This document shows, piece by piece, positions 35,740 to 44,497 of a stretch of DNA of 64,000 bases. Source of the DNA: Salibacter sp031581065. Lineage in GTDB: Bacteria; Bacteroidota; Bacteroidia; Flavobacteriales_G; Salibacteraceae. The position numbers and the translations under genes were made by a program. The notes beneath the pieces were generated by a model that was not told the origin of the DNA, did no database searches, and worked only from the letters and a program-made list of their open reading frames with translations. The stretch is from positions 1 to 64,000 of the forward strand of contig NZ_JAVLBN010000005.1 of NCBI RefSeq assembly GCF_031581065.1. The letters are read 5' to 3'. Each line of letters starts with the position of its first letter. The first letter of the stretch is position 1.

Positions 35740-37656
35740 ATGAAGAAATTATTACTCTATGGAGCTTTAATGGTTGCTTTCTCATTTGCTCAGGGGCAAA
35801 CAACACATTATTTTGAGGACTTCTCCTCAGCATCCAATAATGCCATACCTTCAAACATGACATCGATAGATGCTGATGGCGATGGTAACGACTGGTTAAC
35901 TACTGACTACGGTGATGGTCAGGGTAATGTTGCAACATCTGAATCATGGCAAAGTGGCACAGGCCCTTTGACACCTGATAACTGGCTGATCACACCAGCG
36001 ATAGATCTATCTAATGCTTCTGGCACGATTTCATTATCATGGTTAGTAAAAGGGCAAGACCAAAACTGGGCAGATGAAAATTACACCGTTTATGTTTCAA
36101 CTGGAAACACAACGAATGATTTCACCTCATCTTCCACTACCTTTAATGAAATAGTTGGATCATCAAATGATGAATATTTGGTTAGATCGCTTGATGTTTC
36201 TTCTTACGCAGGTCAATCAATTTATGTTGCTTTTAGACACCATAACGTTTCAGATCAGTATAGACTTAACATTGATGACATATCTGTAAAAACATTGGCT
36301 CCAGTCGAGGTTTCTTTGGAGTCTGTTGATATTAATGATAGAGGTGTAGATGGTGATGTTGTTGATATTTCAGGAACGATCAAAAATAACGGATCCTCTA
36401 CAATCAACTCTGTTGAAGTTACCTGGACAGACGGAACAAACTCATACACTGATAATATTACAGGATTGTCAATTGCTTCTTATCAGGAGTATGATTTTAC
36501 TCATTCTGATCAGTTAAGCATAACAGGAGGAGAAACGTACAACATTGATGTATCAATTTCAGTTGATAATGATGCAGACAACACTAATAATGAGATCACC
36601 GGTTCTGCTGTTTTTGGACTGATGTTTGAATCTGACAATACTGTAGTCATCGAAGAAGGAACTGGCACATGGTGCGGATGGTGTCCTAGAGGTGAAATAG
36701 CTATGAACTATATGTACAATAACTATGCTGATCAAGGTTTTATTGGTATTGCAGTTCACAACAATGACCCAATGGTAGTAACAGAATACGATAATGGCTC
36801 GGCTTTCACCGGATTCCCTGGCATGCACATTAATCGCTCAATTCTTGGAGCAGGTGTGAGTCAAAATAACATGGAGTCTGCTTACAACCAATTTATGGAT
36901 AGATTAGCACTTGCCGAAATGGACATTGCTGATGCATACATTACTACAGACTCCAATATTAAAGTAATTTTAGTTTCTCAGTTTGCAGCTAACCTCTCTG
37001 ATGAATACCGTTACGCAGTTGTTATTATGGAAGATGATGTTACAGGTACTTCAAGCGGCTACGCTCAGGTAAATTACTATGCTGGTGGAGCAAATGGAGC
37101 TATGGGCGGTTATGAAAATATGCCTGACCCTGTTCCAGCAGCTGATATGACTTATAATCACGTTGGCCGTATGCTAATGGGTGGCTACAACGGAGAACCA
37201 GGAAGTATTTCTTCTCCAATCACTGCCAATGATTATAATGTCCATGAATTTGAAGAGCCTATTGCAGGTGATATTGATGATCCTTCAAAATTAACTGCTG
37301 TGGGAATGATTATTGAAACAGCAACAGGTGAAATTGTAAACGCTAACAAAAGAAAAGTTAGCACTAACGGACCATCATCTGTTGAGAAGTTGGAGACATC
37401 CAATTCATTCAACCTCTACCCTAACCCAACAAACGGTAACGCCAAGTTGAGTATCGTTGCTTCTGAAAGTGATGAGTTCAATGTTACAGTTTACGATGTT
37501 ACGGGTAAACAAGTGATGAATATGCCACGTGTTGCTGTTCAACAAGGCAACAATCTTGTTCAACTTCAAACTGCTGATTTGAATAGTGGCATGTATTATG
37601 TATCAATTACTTCAAATGATGGGGCAAGAACTGTAAAGCCATTAGTTATTGAATAA
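35740..37656 (+). CDS. T9SS-exported adhesin/thioredoxin-like Omp28 family protein
   Basis: 638 residues. Signal peptide to about 20; then a cleaved-adhesin/choice-of-anchor J domain (about 24-185: HYFEDFSSASNNAIPSNMTS and NWLITPAIDLSNASG); an Ig-like CARDB-type domain (about 190-285); an Omp28-like domain with TGTWCGWCPRGE (Cys312, Cys315), similar to thioredoxin WCGPC; and a T9SS type A sorting domain ending in TVKPLVIE. The adhesin-like domain implies binding to a surface polymer or partner. Together with the genes on either side it suggests an extracellular thiol-disulphide function. It is followed by a hairpin at 37688. No iterated motif is present. Confidence 0.82.
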   Translation: MKKLLLYGALMVAFSFAQGQTTHYFEDFSSASNNAIPSNMTSIDADGDGNDWLTTDYGDGQGNVATSESWQSGTGPLTPDNWLITPAIDLSNASGTISLSWLVKGQDQNWADENYTVYVSTGNTTNDFTSSSTTFNEIVGSSNDEYLVRSLDVSSYAGQSIYVAFRHHNVSDQYRLNIDDISVKTLAPVEVSLESVDINDRGVDGDVVDISGTIKNNGSSTINSVEVTWTDGTNSYTDNITGLSIASYQEYDFTHSDQLSITGGETYNIDVSISVDNDADNTNNEITGSAVFGLMFESDNTVVIEEGTGTWCGWCPRGEIAMNYMYNNYADQGFIGIAVHNNDPMVVTEYDNGSAFTGFPGMHINRSILGAGVSQNNMESAYNQFMDRLALAEMDIADAYITTDSNIKVILVSQFAANLSDEYRYAVVIMEDDVTGTSSGYAQVNYYAGGANGAMGGYENMPDPVPAADMTYNHVGRMLMGGYNGEPGSISSPITANDYNVHEFEEPIAGDIDDPSKLTAVGMIIETATGEIVNANKRKVSTNGPSSVEKLETSNSFNLYPNPTNGNAKLSIVASESDEFNVTVYDVTGKQVMNMPRVAVQQGNNLVQLQTADLNSGMYYVSITSNDGARTVKPLVIE

Positions 37657-37687
37657 ATTTTCTAAATTTACAGCCTAATTTATAATG

Positions 37688-37718
37688 AACTGCCCGATCT
37701 TTTTCGGGCAGTTTTTAT
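37688..37718 (+). terminator. Rho-independent terminator
   Basis: AACTGCCCGA and TCGGGCAGTT form a stem around a short T-rich loop, then a T run. It lies between the 35740 gene and the TlpA-like gene, so the latter starts a new transcription unit. Confidence 0.8.
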
Positions 37719-37734
37719 TTAAATCAACTCGGTT

Positions 37735-38253
37735 ATGAAAAGATTACTTTCTCTCACAGCATTACTCTTATTTGTATCTGTATCCTTTGCTCAAATCAAA
37801 GGACGTGAGGTGCCATCTGTCAAAATCAAAAACCTCGACTTCGAACACGTCAATACGGCTGATGTCATTCAAAATGGTGGCGACCCAATTATCATCTCTT
37901 TTTGGGCTACATGGTGCAGTCCATGCAAACGCGAGCTTAATTCAATTAGAGACATGTACCCCGACTGGCAGGCTGAAACGGGCGTCAAGCTTGTAGCAGT
38001 TTCAATCGATGATGCAAGAAACATCAATAAGGTCCCTACTTATGTTTACGGACAAGGATGGGAATACGATGTCCTTTTAGATCCTAACGGTGATTTTAAA
38101 AGAGCGATGAACGTCAACAACGTGCCTCACACATTCTTAATCGATGGTAATGGTAAAGTAGTTTGGCATCACAACTCTTACCAACCAGGTGATGAAGAAG
38201 AACTGTACAGATTAGTTCAAGCTCTTTCAAATGGTGAAGAATTAGAACATTAA
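37735..38253 (+). CDS. TlpA/ResA-like periplasmic thioredoxin
   Basis: 172 residues. Signal peptide to about 19 then a TlpA-type thioredoxin fold with SFWATWCSPCKREL (Cys61, Cys64), NVNNVPHTFLIDGNGKVV near 125-142 (cis-Pro) and an acidic tail. Such proteins reduce or exchange disulphides in the periplasm, often for cytochrome c or secreted protein maturation. It is followed at 27 bp by the DUF6029 gene, so the two may share a transcript. Confidence 0.88.
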   Translation: MKRLLSLTALLLFVSVSFAQIKGREVPSVKIKNLDFEHVNTADVIQNGGDPIIISFWATWCSPCKRELNSIRDMYPDWQAETGVKLVAVSIDDARNINKVPTYVYGQGWEYDVLLDPNGDFKRAMNVNNVPHTFLIDGNGKVVWHHNSYQPGDEEELYRLVQALSNGEELEH

Positions 38254-38280
38254 TCTAACTCTACTAAAAAAAACATCGTC

Positions 38281-39960
38281 ATGAAGGCCCCTCTCAAGAT
38301 CCTCGCAGCAGCAATTCTGTTTCCGGTTCTGACCAATGCCCAGCTCAACAAGCAGGAGGATTTAGGCAGAATTACAGGTAACTTTGAAGGAATTGGACAA
38401 TATTACACTTACGATCCTGATATTGGCACGCCACGAGTCCCTGAGAAAATCCTTTTCAATGGATTTAGTAATATCAATTATACAAGAGGTGATTTTAGAG
38501 CAGGTGTTCGTTACGAAACCTACCAGAATGTACTTTTGGGTTTTAGCCCCCTCTACGAAGGAAGTGGCTTAACTTACCGCTATGCCGGCTACTCTGTTGG
38601 AGACCTGGACGTTACAGTTGGTAATTTTTACGAACAGTTTGGTAATGGTCAGATCCTGAGAGCATACGAAGAGCGATCACTGGGAATCGATAACGCTTTT
38701 GACGGTGCCCGAATGAAATACAATACAAACGGTGTTTATTTAACTGCTCTCATAGGAAAACAACGGTGGTACTTCGATAAAGGCCCCGGAATTGTTAGAG
38801 CCGGTGATGCTGAAGTAAACCTGAACGAACTTTTAGGATCAGTACTGAACGGACCAACACGCATTACACTTGGAGGTAGCGTTGTGAGCAAATATCAGGA
38901 AGATAACAACATCAATCTAACACTACCTGAAAATACATTAGCTTACGGTGGACGATTCCTACTACAACACAAAACACTCTCACTCAGCGGTGAATATACT
39001 TACAAGTTCAACGACCCCAATGCCGATAACGGCTACATCTATCAAACCGGAGAAATGTTATCTGTTTCTGCGTCATACGCGAGAAAAGGACTGGGAATCA
39101 ATTTGAGTGCTCACACATTAGACAACATGTTCTTTCGGTCAGATCGCAACAACTCCTCCCAATTCCAGGATTTGTTCATCAACTACATCCCGGCTCTGAC
39201 CAAGCAGCACACCTACAACTTAATGGCAACTCTCTACCCTTATGCCACACAGCCAAATGGTGAAATGGCATTCCAGGCTGATATTGTTGGCCGACTCAAA
39301 CGCGGAACATGGTACGGAGGTAAATACGGAACTTCAATTAATGTAAATTACTCTATTGCCACAGCTGTAGAAAGGACTCCCGTTGAAGACGTAGATCCGG
39401 ATCTTGAAGGTCAAAGAACAGGACACCGTTATAATCTCTTTAAACCCGGCACTGATGAAAATGGAGATATTGATCAATATTTTGGTGATTTCAATATTGA
39501 GGTAACACGTAAATTAAGTAAAAAGTGGAAAACAAAAGTCACCTATCAACACCTAGTTTACAACCAGGAGGTAATAGAAGGAAAACCGGGAGTTCCAAAT
39601 GTTGTTGCAAATCTTGGAGTTATTGAAGGACTCTATAAAATCAATTCAAAAAACGCGATTAGAACAGAGTTTCAAGGCCTCTTTACCGAACAGGATAAAG
39701 GAGACTGGGCTACCGTTGTTATCGAATATACACGTTCTCCACACTGGTTCGTTTCAGTAATGGATCAATACAACTATGGAAATAGTGATGAAGAGAAACG
39801 ACTTCACTATCCTAACGTTAATGTAGGATATATACAAGGTCCAACGCGCATTACACTCGGTTACGGAAGACAGCGTGAAGGAATATTTTGTGTGGGCGGT
39901 GTATGCCGAAGAGTTCCTGCATCAAATGGAGCTACTATAAGTGTATCAACAACATTCTAA
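38281..39960 (+). CDS. DUF6029 family outer-membrane beta-barrel protein
   Basis: 559 residues, signal peptide to about 20. The N-terminal LGRITGNFEGIGQYYTYDPD and 'FRAGVRYETYQNVLLGFSPL' are what I recognise as the DUF6029 family of Bacteroidota; the rest is strand-rich with aromatic-ended beta hairpins to the terminal Phe (SNGATISVSTTF), typical of outer-membrane barrels. No function is known for the family. It lies between a TlpA-type thioredoxin and an Omp28-type lipoprotein with no terminators, implying co-transcription. Three iterated motif copies lie in it (38325, 38647, 39192). Confidence 0.78.
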   Translation: MKAPLKILAAAILFPVLTNAQLNKQEDLGRITGNFEGIGQYYTYDPDIGTPRVPEKILFNGFSNINYTRGDFRAGVRYETYQNVLLGFSPLYEGSGLTYRYAGYSVGDLDVTVGNFYEQFGNGQILRAYEERSLGIDNAFDGARMKYNTNGVYLTALIGKQRWYFDKGPGIVRAGDAEVNLNELLGSVLNGPTRITLGGSVVSKYQEDNNINLTLPENTLAYGGRFLLQHKTLSLSGEYTYKFNDPNADNGYIYQTGEMLSVSASYARKGLGINLSAHTLDNMFFRSDRNNSSQFQDLFINYIPALTKQHTYNLMATLYPYATQPNGEMAFQADIVGRLKRGTWYGGKYGTSINVNYSIATAVERTPVEDVDPDLEGQRTGHRYNLFKPGTDENGDIDQYFGDFNIEVTRKLSKKWKTKVTYQHLVYNQEVIEGKPGVPNVVANLGVIEGLYKINSKNAIRTEFQGLFTEQDKGDWATVVIEYTRSPHWFVSVMDQYNYGNSDEEKRLHYPNVNVGYIQGPTRITLGYGRQREGIFCVGGVCRRVPASNGATISVSTTF

Positions 39961-39963
39961 GTT

Positions 39964-40875
39964 ATGATGAAGAAACTTTATATATCTGTAATTTTGGTTC
40001 TGACTGTTGCGCTTAACAGTTGCGACAAAGTTGATGATCCTTACGAACACCTCGAAGCATTTATATCTGAAACGGGTGATATAAGGTTTAATGATACAGT
40101 TTACTCTGACACAAGTATTGAAAACTCGAGACGTATACTTCTAGAGGACTTTACTGGCATTCAGTGCCCTAACTGTCCTCAAGCAACTGATATTGCAGAC
40201 TCATTGAAAGGCGATTATCCAAATGAAATAATTGCAGTTGCTATTCACACTGGTTTTTTTAGCGAACCTGATGATGAGTTCCCTTTAGATCTCAGGACTG
40301 AAACTGGAGACTATTTGCGTAATAATTTCAAAGTTGGATCTTTTCCTAATGGATTGATTAATCGTGCAGATTATTTCAATGATGATGACCCCTTATCCGA
40401 TTATCGTCAATGGGAAAACACTATTGATCAAATGATTCAGGATCAATCATTCATGGAGCCAAGGTTTGACATGAAAGTTCAAAGTATCTACAATACAGAG
40501 AGTAGAATCCTTCGATTAATCCCCACGATAGAAGTATTACAGCCAGTTAGCGGAGAGGTTAGGCTTCACGCATTTTTACTGGAAAACGGAATTATCGGTC
40601 CGCAAATTGACAACCGTAAAACACCTTCAAAAATACCTAACTACGAGCACAATCACATTTTGAGACATGGGTTTCCGGGAAACGGTACCGGTAGAACAAT
40701 TTTTACTGATGCTCAAGTTGGTGATCAATTCATCGTAGAAACTCCTCAAGATGAGCTGCGCACAAACGTATCAGAAGAATGGACAGCCAACAACATGGAA
40801 GTTGTAGTTTACCTCACCGAGGTTAACACGAATGAAATCATCCATTCTGAGCTTTTTAAAATGACAAATGAGTGA
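39964..40875 (+). CDS. Omp28-related lipoprotein with thioredoxin-like CxxC
   Basis: 303 residues. Lipoprotein signal ends VALNSC (Cys20). The domain is Omp28-like, with EDFTGIQCPNCPQA (Cys68, Cys71), then 'IIAVAIHTGFFSEPDDEFPL', 'FPNGLINR' and later LHAFLLENGIIGPQIDNR, which is the same pattern as in the 32622 protein. It lacks a sorting domain and is instead membrane-anchored by lipid. Its stop overlaps the GTG start of the beta-barrel gene (GTGA). Porphyromonas Omp28 is a surface antigen; the biochemical role is unproven. Confidence 0.82.
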   Translation: MMKKLYISVILVLTVALNSCDKVDDPYEHLEAFISETGDIRFNDTVYSDTSIENSRRILLEDFTGIQCPNCPQATDIADSLKGDYPNEIIAVAIHTGFFSEPDDEFPLDLRTETGDYLRNNFKVGSFPNGLINRADYFNDDDPLSDYRQWENTIDQMIQDQSFMEPRFDMKVQSIYNTESRILRLIPTIEVLQPVSGEVRLHAFLLENGIIGPQIDNRKTPSKIPNYEHNHILRHGFPGNGTGRTIFTDAQVGDQFIVETPQDELRTNVSEEWTANNMEVVVYLTEVNTNEIIHSELFKMTNE

Positions 40876-41528
40876 TTAGATTACTTTTCATAGCAGTCTT
40901 AATTAGCTTCTCATTTCTCGGTCAGAGCCAGGGCACGCGCTTTAATGCCGGCATTAGAGGCGGTGTAGCCGGCACGCAAATAGCCGGTGACGGATATAAA
41001 GGGTTTGATAAGGCCGGAGTTATTGCTGGCCCTTATGTCTCAACTCAATTCACTGATAAATTTGGAGCAAAGCTCGAAATGCTCTACATCCAAAAAGGGA
41101 GTTGGGATCCGGCAGATCCTGAAAAAGGAAAATTTGAAAGCTACAGGATTAATTTGTCTTACATCGAACTGCCTGTGATGGCTACTTATAAATTGGGTAA
41201 ATTTAACTGGGAGACCGGAGTTTCTTTCGGGACACTTTTGTCGAGTTCACAGGAAGATGAAAATGGCCCTATATCAGAACAGATGGCCTTTCTTGAATTT
41301 AACGATTTTGAGTTGGCTGTTAATTTAGGACTCACTTATTCACTTTCTGATCGCTTTGCTGTGAATGTTCGCTATTCACGTTCTTTCCTTCCTATAGCCA
41401 ATGAAGTAATATTCAGGCCCAGATTTGGTGGTTTTTTTGGAGGATCATACAATACTGTAGCTCAGTTTACCATCAATTATGAATTCTTAAAATCTGATCG
41501 TGCTCCTGTAGATTCTGCAACGTATTGA
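40872..41528 (+). CDS. Outer-membrane beta-barrel protein, porin/PorT-like
   Basis: 218 residues from GTG. Signal peptide to about 20, then an eight-strand-like OMP_b-brl pattern (FNAGIRGGVAGTQIAGDGY, AGPYVSTQFTDKFGAKLEML, 'YIELPVMATYKLGKFNWETG') and ending FTINYEFLK. Such proteins are small outer-membrane barrels of unknown function in Bacteroidota. The last 52 bases overlap the convergent queG gene (41477-41528). The 3' end may be mis-extended since the barrel's usual terminal Phe lies about 14 residues before the stop. Confidence 0.8.
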   Translation: MIRLLFIAVLISFSFLGQSQGTRFNAGIRGGVAGTQIAGDGYKGFDKAGVIAGPYVSTQFTDKFGAKLEMLYIQKGSWDPADPEKGKFESYRINLSYIELPVMATYKLGKFNWETGVSFGTLLSSSQEDENGPISEQMAFLEFNDFELAVNLGLTYSLSDRFAVNVRYSRSFLPIANEVIFRPRFGGFFGGSYNTVAQFTINYEFLKSDRAPVDSATY

Positions 41529-42442
41529 ATGTTTCGCTTGAGCCCATCAAAACCAGTTCGTTTCACTGGTGAGCCGGCAAAAATATCATCAAACACATCT
41601 TTCGTCAGGTTTTGCCAATCCGCTGCTGTCATTTGGAGTAAGTCACTTTTAGGATTGAAATCCGGCTCATCATGCGGAATGCTTTTCCTGTTCCACGGGC
41701 AAACATCCTGACAAATATCGCAGCCAAACATCCAGTTTTCGAATTGATTATTGAGCCCATCTGGCAGGCTTCCTTTGAGTTCTATCGTGTAATAAGAAAT
41801 ACAGCGATTAGCCTCTATTTCGTAAGGCCTGTCAGGGTTTAGCGCTCCAGTTGGGCAAGCATCCAAACATCGCGTGCAAGAGCCGCAAAAGTCCTTAATT
41901 TCACCATCGTACTCGAGTTCTAAATCAATGATCAATTCACCCAGAAAGAAAAAAGATCCAACTTTTGGTGAAATAAGGTTCGTGTTTTTTCCCTGCCAGC
42001 CAAGTCCACTCCTTTTGGCCCAGGCTTTGTCCATCACAGGAGCTGAGTCCACAAAAAAACGTCCATCAACTTCCCCAATTTCCTCGTTGATGAATTGAAA
42101 GAGTTGTTTCAACCTTTTTTTCAGAACCTTGTGATAATCTCGCCCATAGGCGTATTTTGAGATTTTTGGTGAATCGGCCGGTTGTCGGTTCTGACCATTA
42201 AAATAATTCATAGCGACAGAAACCACACTTTTTGAACCGGGTACTAGCTTTGTTGGGTCAATGCGTTTTTCAAAATGGTTCTCCATCCACTGCATTTCAC
42301 CATTACGGTTTTTATTGAGCCAATCCTCTAGCCTGCGAGCTTCAGTTTCTAACTTTTGCGCACGCGACACGCCACAAAACATAAAACCCAACTCATGAGC
42401 CTTACTCTTGATTATCGCTGTAGCTTGCTTCTTATCCATCAA
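41477..42442 (-). CDS. queG: Epoxyqueuosine reductase
   Basis: 321 residues. QueG reduces epoxyqueuosine to queuosine in tRNA, using cobalamin and two 4Fe-4S clusters. Visible are FVDSAPVMDKAWAKRSGLGW (Asp132 active site region), CGSCTRCLDACPTGAL (Cys186, 189, 192, 196) and CDICQDVCPWN (Cys241, 244, 248). Length is at the usual minimum. It overlaps ruvB by four bases (start/stop), forming a ruvB-queG unit, and overlaps the convergent barrel gene by 52 bp. Confidence 0.96.
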   Translation of the reverse strand: MMDKKQATAIIKSKAHELGFMFCGVSRAQKLETEARRLEDWLNKNRNGEMQWMENHFEKRIDPTKLVPGSKSVVSVAMNYFNGQNRQPADSPKISKYAYGRDYHKVLKKRLKQLFQFINEEIGEVDGRFFVDSAPVMDKAWAKRSGLGWQGKNTNLISPKVGSFFFLGELIIDLELEYDGEIKDFCGSCTRCLDACPTGALNPDRPYEIEANRCISYYTIELKGSLPDGLNNQFENWMFGCDICQDVCPWNRKSIPHDEPDFNPKSDLLQMTAADWQNLTKDVFDDIFAGSPVKRTGFDGLKRNIQYVAESTGARSDFKNS

Positions 42443-43461
42443 AACAAACTTCCCTGATCGTTATTTTTGGTGCGACCTAAATGTTCAAAAGCCAAAGCTG
42501 TTGCTTCGCGTCCACGCGGTGTACGGGCTATGAAACCTTCCTGAATTAAAAATGGTTCGTAAACTTCTTCTATGGTTCCGGAATTTTCTCCAACAGCTGT
42601 GGCTACTGTACTTATACCAACCGGACCTCCTTTAAACTTATCGATAATAGTCGATAAAATGCGGTTATCCATTTCATCGAGACCGTACTTATCGACATTC
42701 AATGATTCAAGAGAATACTTTGTAATTTCCAAATCAATGTGTCCATCACCTTTAATTTGAGCAAAGTCCCTAACCCTGCGCAACAAGGCATTAGCAATCC
42801 TTGGAGTTCCCCGTGAGCGCCTCGCAATTTCCATTGAGGCTTTATTGTCGATATCAATATTGAGTATTGAAGAGGATCTCTTGACAATGGAGGCGAGCAA
42901 ATCTGCATTGTAATAGCTGAGCCTGGAGTTTATCCCAAACCGAGCTCTCAATGGAGATGTAAGTAAGCCTGATCGTGTAGTAGCTCCAATCAAAGTGAAT
43001 GGATTGACTTCAATTTGTACCGATCTTGCATTTGGACCTGTATCGATCATAATGTCGATTTGAAAATCCTCCATTGCAGAGTACAAAAACTCTTCAATAA
43101 CCGGACTCAAACGATGTATTTCATCGATAAAAAGCACATCGTTCTCTTCCAGATTTGTCAATAAGCCGGCTAAATCTCCGGGTTTATCTAGCACAGGCCC
43201 TGATGTGATTTTTATTCCTACCCCTAGTTCCTGGGCAATAATATTGGCGAGAGTTGTTTTCCCCAGTCCGGGTGGACCATGAAGAAGCACATGATCGAGC
43301 GATTCACCTCGTTGAAGAGCGGCTTCAACAAACACCTGAAGGTTTTCCACTACTTTCCCCTGACCTGTAAAATCACTGAATGATTTAGGCCTCAACACCT
43401 TCTCTACCTCTTTATCTGTTTGGCTTAAACTATCGCCTTCAGCATTTAAATACTCGTTCAT
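42439..43461 (-). CDS. ruvB: Holliday junction ATP-dependent helicase RuvB
   Basis: From the ATG at 43459-43461 it is 340 residues (a TTG nine bases further out gives MLI-, less likely). RuvB hexamers pump DNA through RuvA-bound junctions. Walker A HGPPGLGKTTLANII (about 61-75), Walker B VLFIDEIHRL and sensor region IGATTRSGLLTSPLRARFG are visible. The -7-like box TACTTTTG (43468-43475) ends seven bases before the ATG, so the message may be leaderless. Confidence 0.97.
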   Translation of the reverse strand: MNEYLNAEGDSLSQTDKEVEKVLRPKSFSDFTGQGKVVENLQVFVEAALQRGESLDHVLLHGPPGLGKTTLANIIAQELGVGIKITSGPVLDKPGDLAGLLTNLEENDVLFIDEIHRLSPVIEEFLYSAMEDFQIDIMIDTGPNARSVQIEVNPFTLIGATTRSGLLTSPLRARFGINSRLSYYNADLLASIVKRSSSILNIDIDNKASMEIARRSRGTPRIANALLRRVRDFAQIKGDGHIDLEITKYSLESLNVDKYGLDEMDNRILSTIIDKFKGGPVGISTVATAVGENSGTIEEVYEPFLIQEGFIARTPRGREATALAFEHLGRTKNNDQGSLF

Positions 43462-43467
43462 GATTAA

Positions 43468-43475
43468 CAAAAGTA
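43468..43475 (-). promoter_or_regulatory. Possible -7 box of ruvB
   Basis: The minus strand reads TACTTTTG, exact to TAnnTTTG, seven bases upstream of the ruvB ATG. Spacing would put the transcription start at or next to the ATG. A -33 TTG is not clear. Confidence 0.35.
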
Positions 43476-43522
43476 CATATTAAACGTTTTACGTTTTTAC
43501 TACATCAATCAAATTTGCAGAC

Positions 43523-43855
43523 ATGTTCTTAGTCGTTCCGTTTGTTTATTTGTTCTTATGCGGAGTAGTTGCAATTTTCATCAATAACTCCAGGTCGCTA
43601 TCAGTATGGACAATCTTTTTATTGAGCATACTTGTCACCCCTTTTGTGATGTTTATTGTAATTCCTTTTCTGCCATCAAGGCCAAAAGCATATTGTACGA
43701 AAAGATATAAATGTTTTGAAGTGGGAAAATCATATCCCTATAAAATTAAATCAAATCGGGTGATCGTTTATTACGACAAGCGGTACAGTTTCCCTGTTAA
43801 AGTATTCAACGATTATTTTTCAATCGTAACATCGTCCCAAATCTCGTCAAAATAG
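43523..43855 (+). CDS. Small membrane protein of unknown function
   Basis: 110 residues with two hydrophobic helices (about 2-21 and 27-50) and a basic soluble tail rich in Lys and Tyr (AYCTKRYKCFEVGKSYPYKI). The tail reads like a small barrel or sheet. I recognise no family. It is divergent from ruvB and overlaps the end of the convergent 43813 gene by 43 bp. Its reality rests on good codon pattern and clear membrane segments. Confidence 0.45.
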   Translation: MFLVVPFVYLFLCGVVAIFINNSRSLSVWTIFLLSILVTPFVMFIVIPFLPSRPKAYCTKRYKCFEVGKSYPYKIKSNRVIVYYDKRYSFPVKVFNDYFSIVTSSQISSK

Positions 43856-44469
43856 ATCTTGAGATTGAATACATAAATTGGTGAGTTGACTTTTCTTTGA
43901 GTGTACTTATCTCCTGAAGCAATTAATCGATATCCAACACCTGCACCAAAACCTACATACTTGAATGGTTTGAACTCTCCCAGCATGTAAGGCTCATAAA
44001 TGAAATTGATTTTTTTAGATGTTGAGTATTCTACGCCATAAATGTCTTCATAATTAAAATTAGATGATCCAATACCGGTCAGAACCAAAATACTGAGCTG
44101 AAAAGGGCTTTCATTGTAAAAGTTGTATTCTGCGTAAGGCGAAACGTAACGCATTCTAAAACGAGCAGATACGACCTCACTCTGCCCTCTACTATTTGTG
44201 ATCATCCTGGTAGTTTTAACCTCGGATAAAAGCATATTATAGCCGATGCCTACTTTGAACACATCATCATAATTAGCACCAACCTTTACACCAACAATTC
44301 GCGCATATCGAGATCCAACAAACGAATTACGGGAATCTATTTTGAAATCGAGTTTAGGATCTGACCGAATAGCATCACTGATACTTGAAAAGAAATCAGG
44401 CTGAGAATAGCATGATAACGATAGAACAGATAAAATTACAAAAAAAATGCCCTTTGTAATAAAGGGCAT
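43813..44469 (-). CDS. Outer-membrane beta-barrel-like protein after coxI
   Basis: From the ATG at 44467-44469 the product is 218 residues with signal peptide MPFITKGIFFVILSVLSLSC. The body has outer-membrane barrel-like strands ('GVKVGANYDDVFKVGIGYN', 'RMRYVSPYAEYNFYN', 'GFGAGVGYRLIASGDKYT'). The frame is open further up to 44844, but that region is coxI on another frame. The start codon is inside a hairpin that looks like the terminator for coxI (44444-44472), which makes its expression unusual. Three motif copies are in or near it. Confidence 0.6.
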   Translation of the reverse strand: MPFITKGIFFVILSVLSLSCYSQPDFFSSISDAIRSDPKLDFKIDSRNSFVGSRYARIVGVKVGANYDDVFKVGIGYNMLLSEVKTTRMITNSRGQSEVVSARFRMRYVSPYAEYNFYNESPFQLSILVLTGIGSSNFNYEDIYGVEYSTSKKINFIYEPYMLGEFKPFKYVGFGAGVGYRLIASGDKYTQRKVNSPIYVFNLKIYFDEIWDDVTIEK

Positions 44470-44472
44470 TTT
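44444..44472 (-). terminator. Terminator hairpin after coxI, overlapping the next start codon
   Basis: AAAATGCCCTT and AAGGGCATTTT pair around a short loop and the minus strand continues in a T run. It is 26 bases after the coxI stop codon. The ATG of the 44469 gene is in the first arm. Confidence 0.65.
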
Positions 44473-44497
44473 AAGGATTTTGTATGTCGATAGACTC

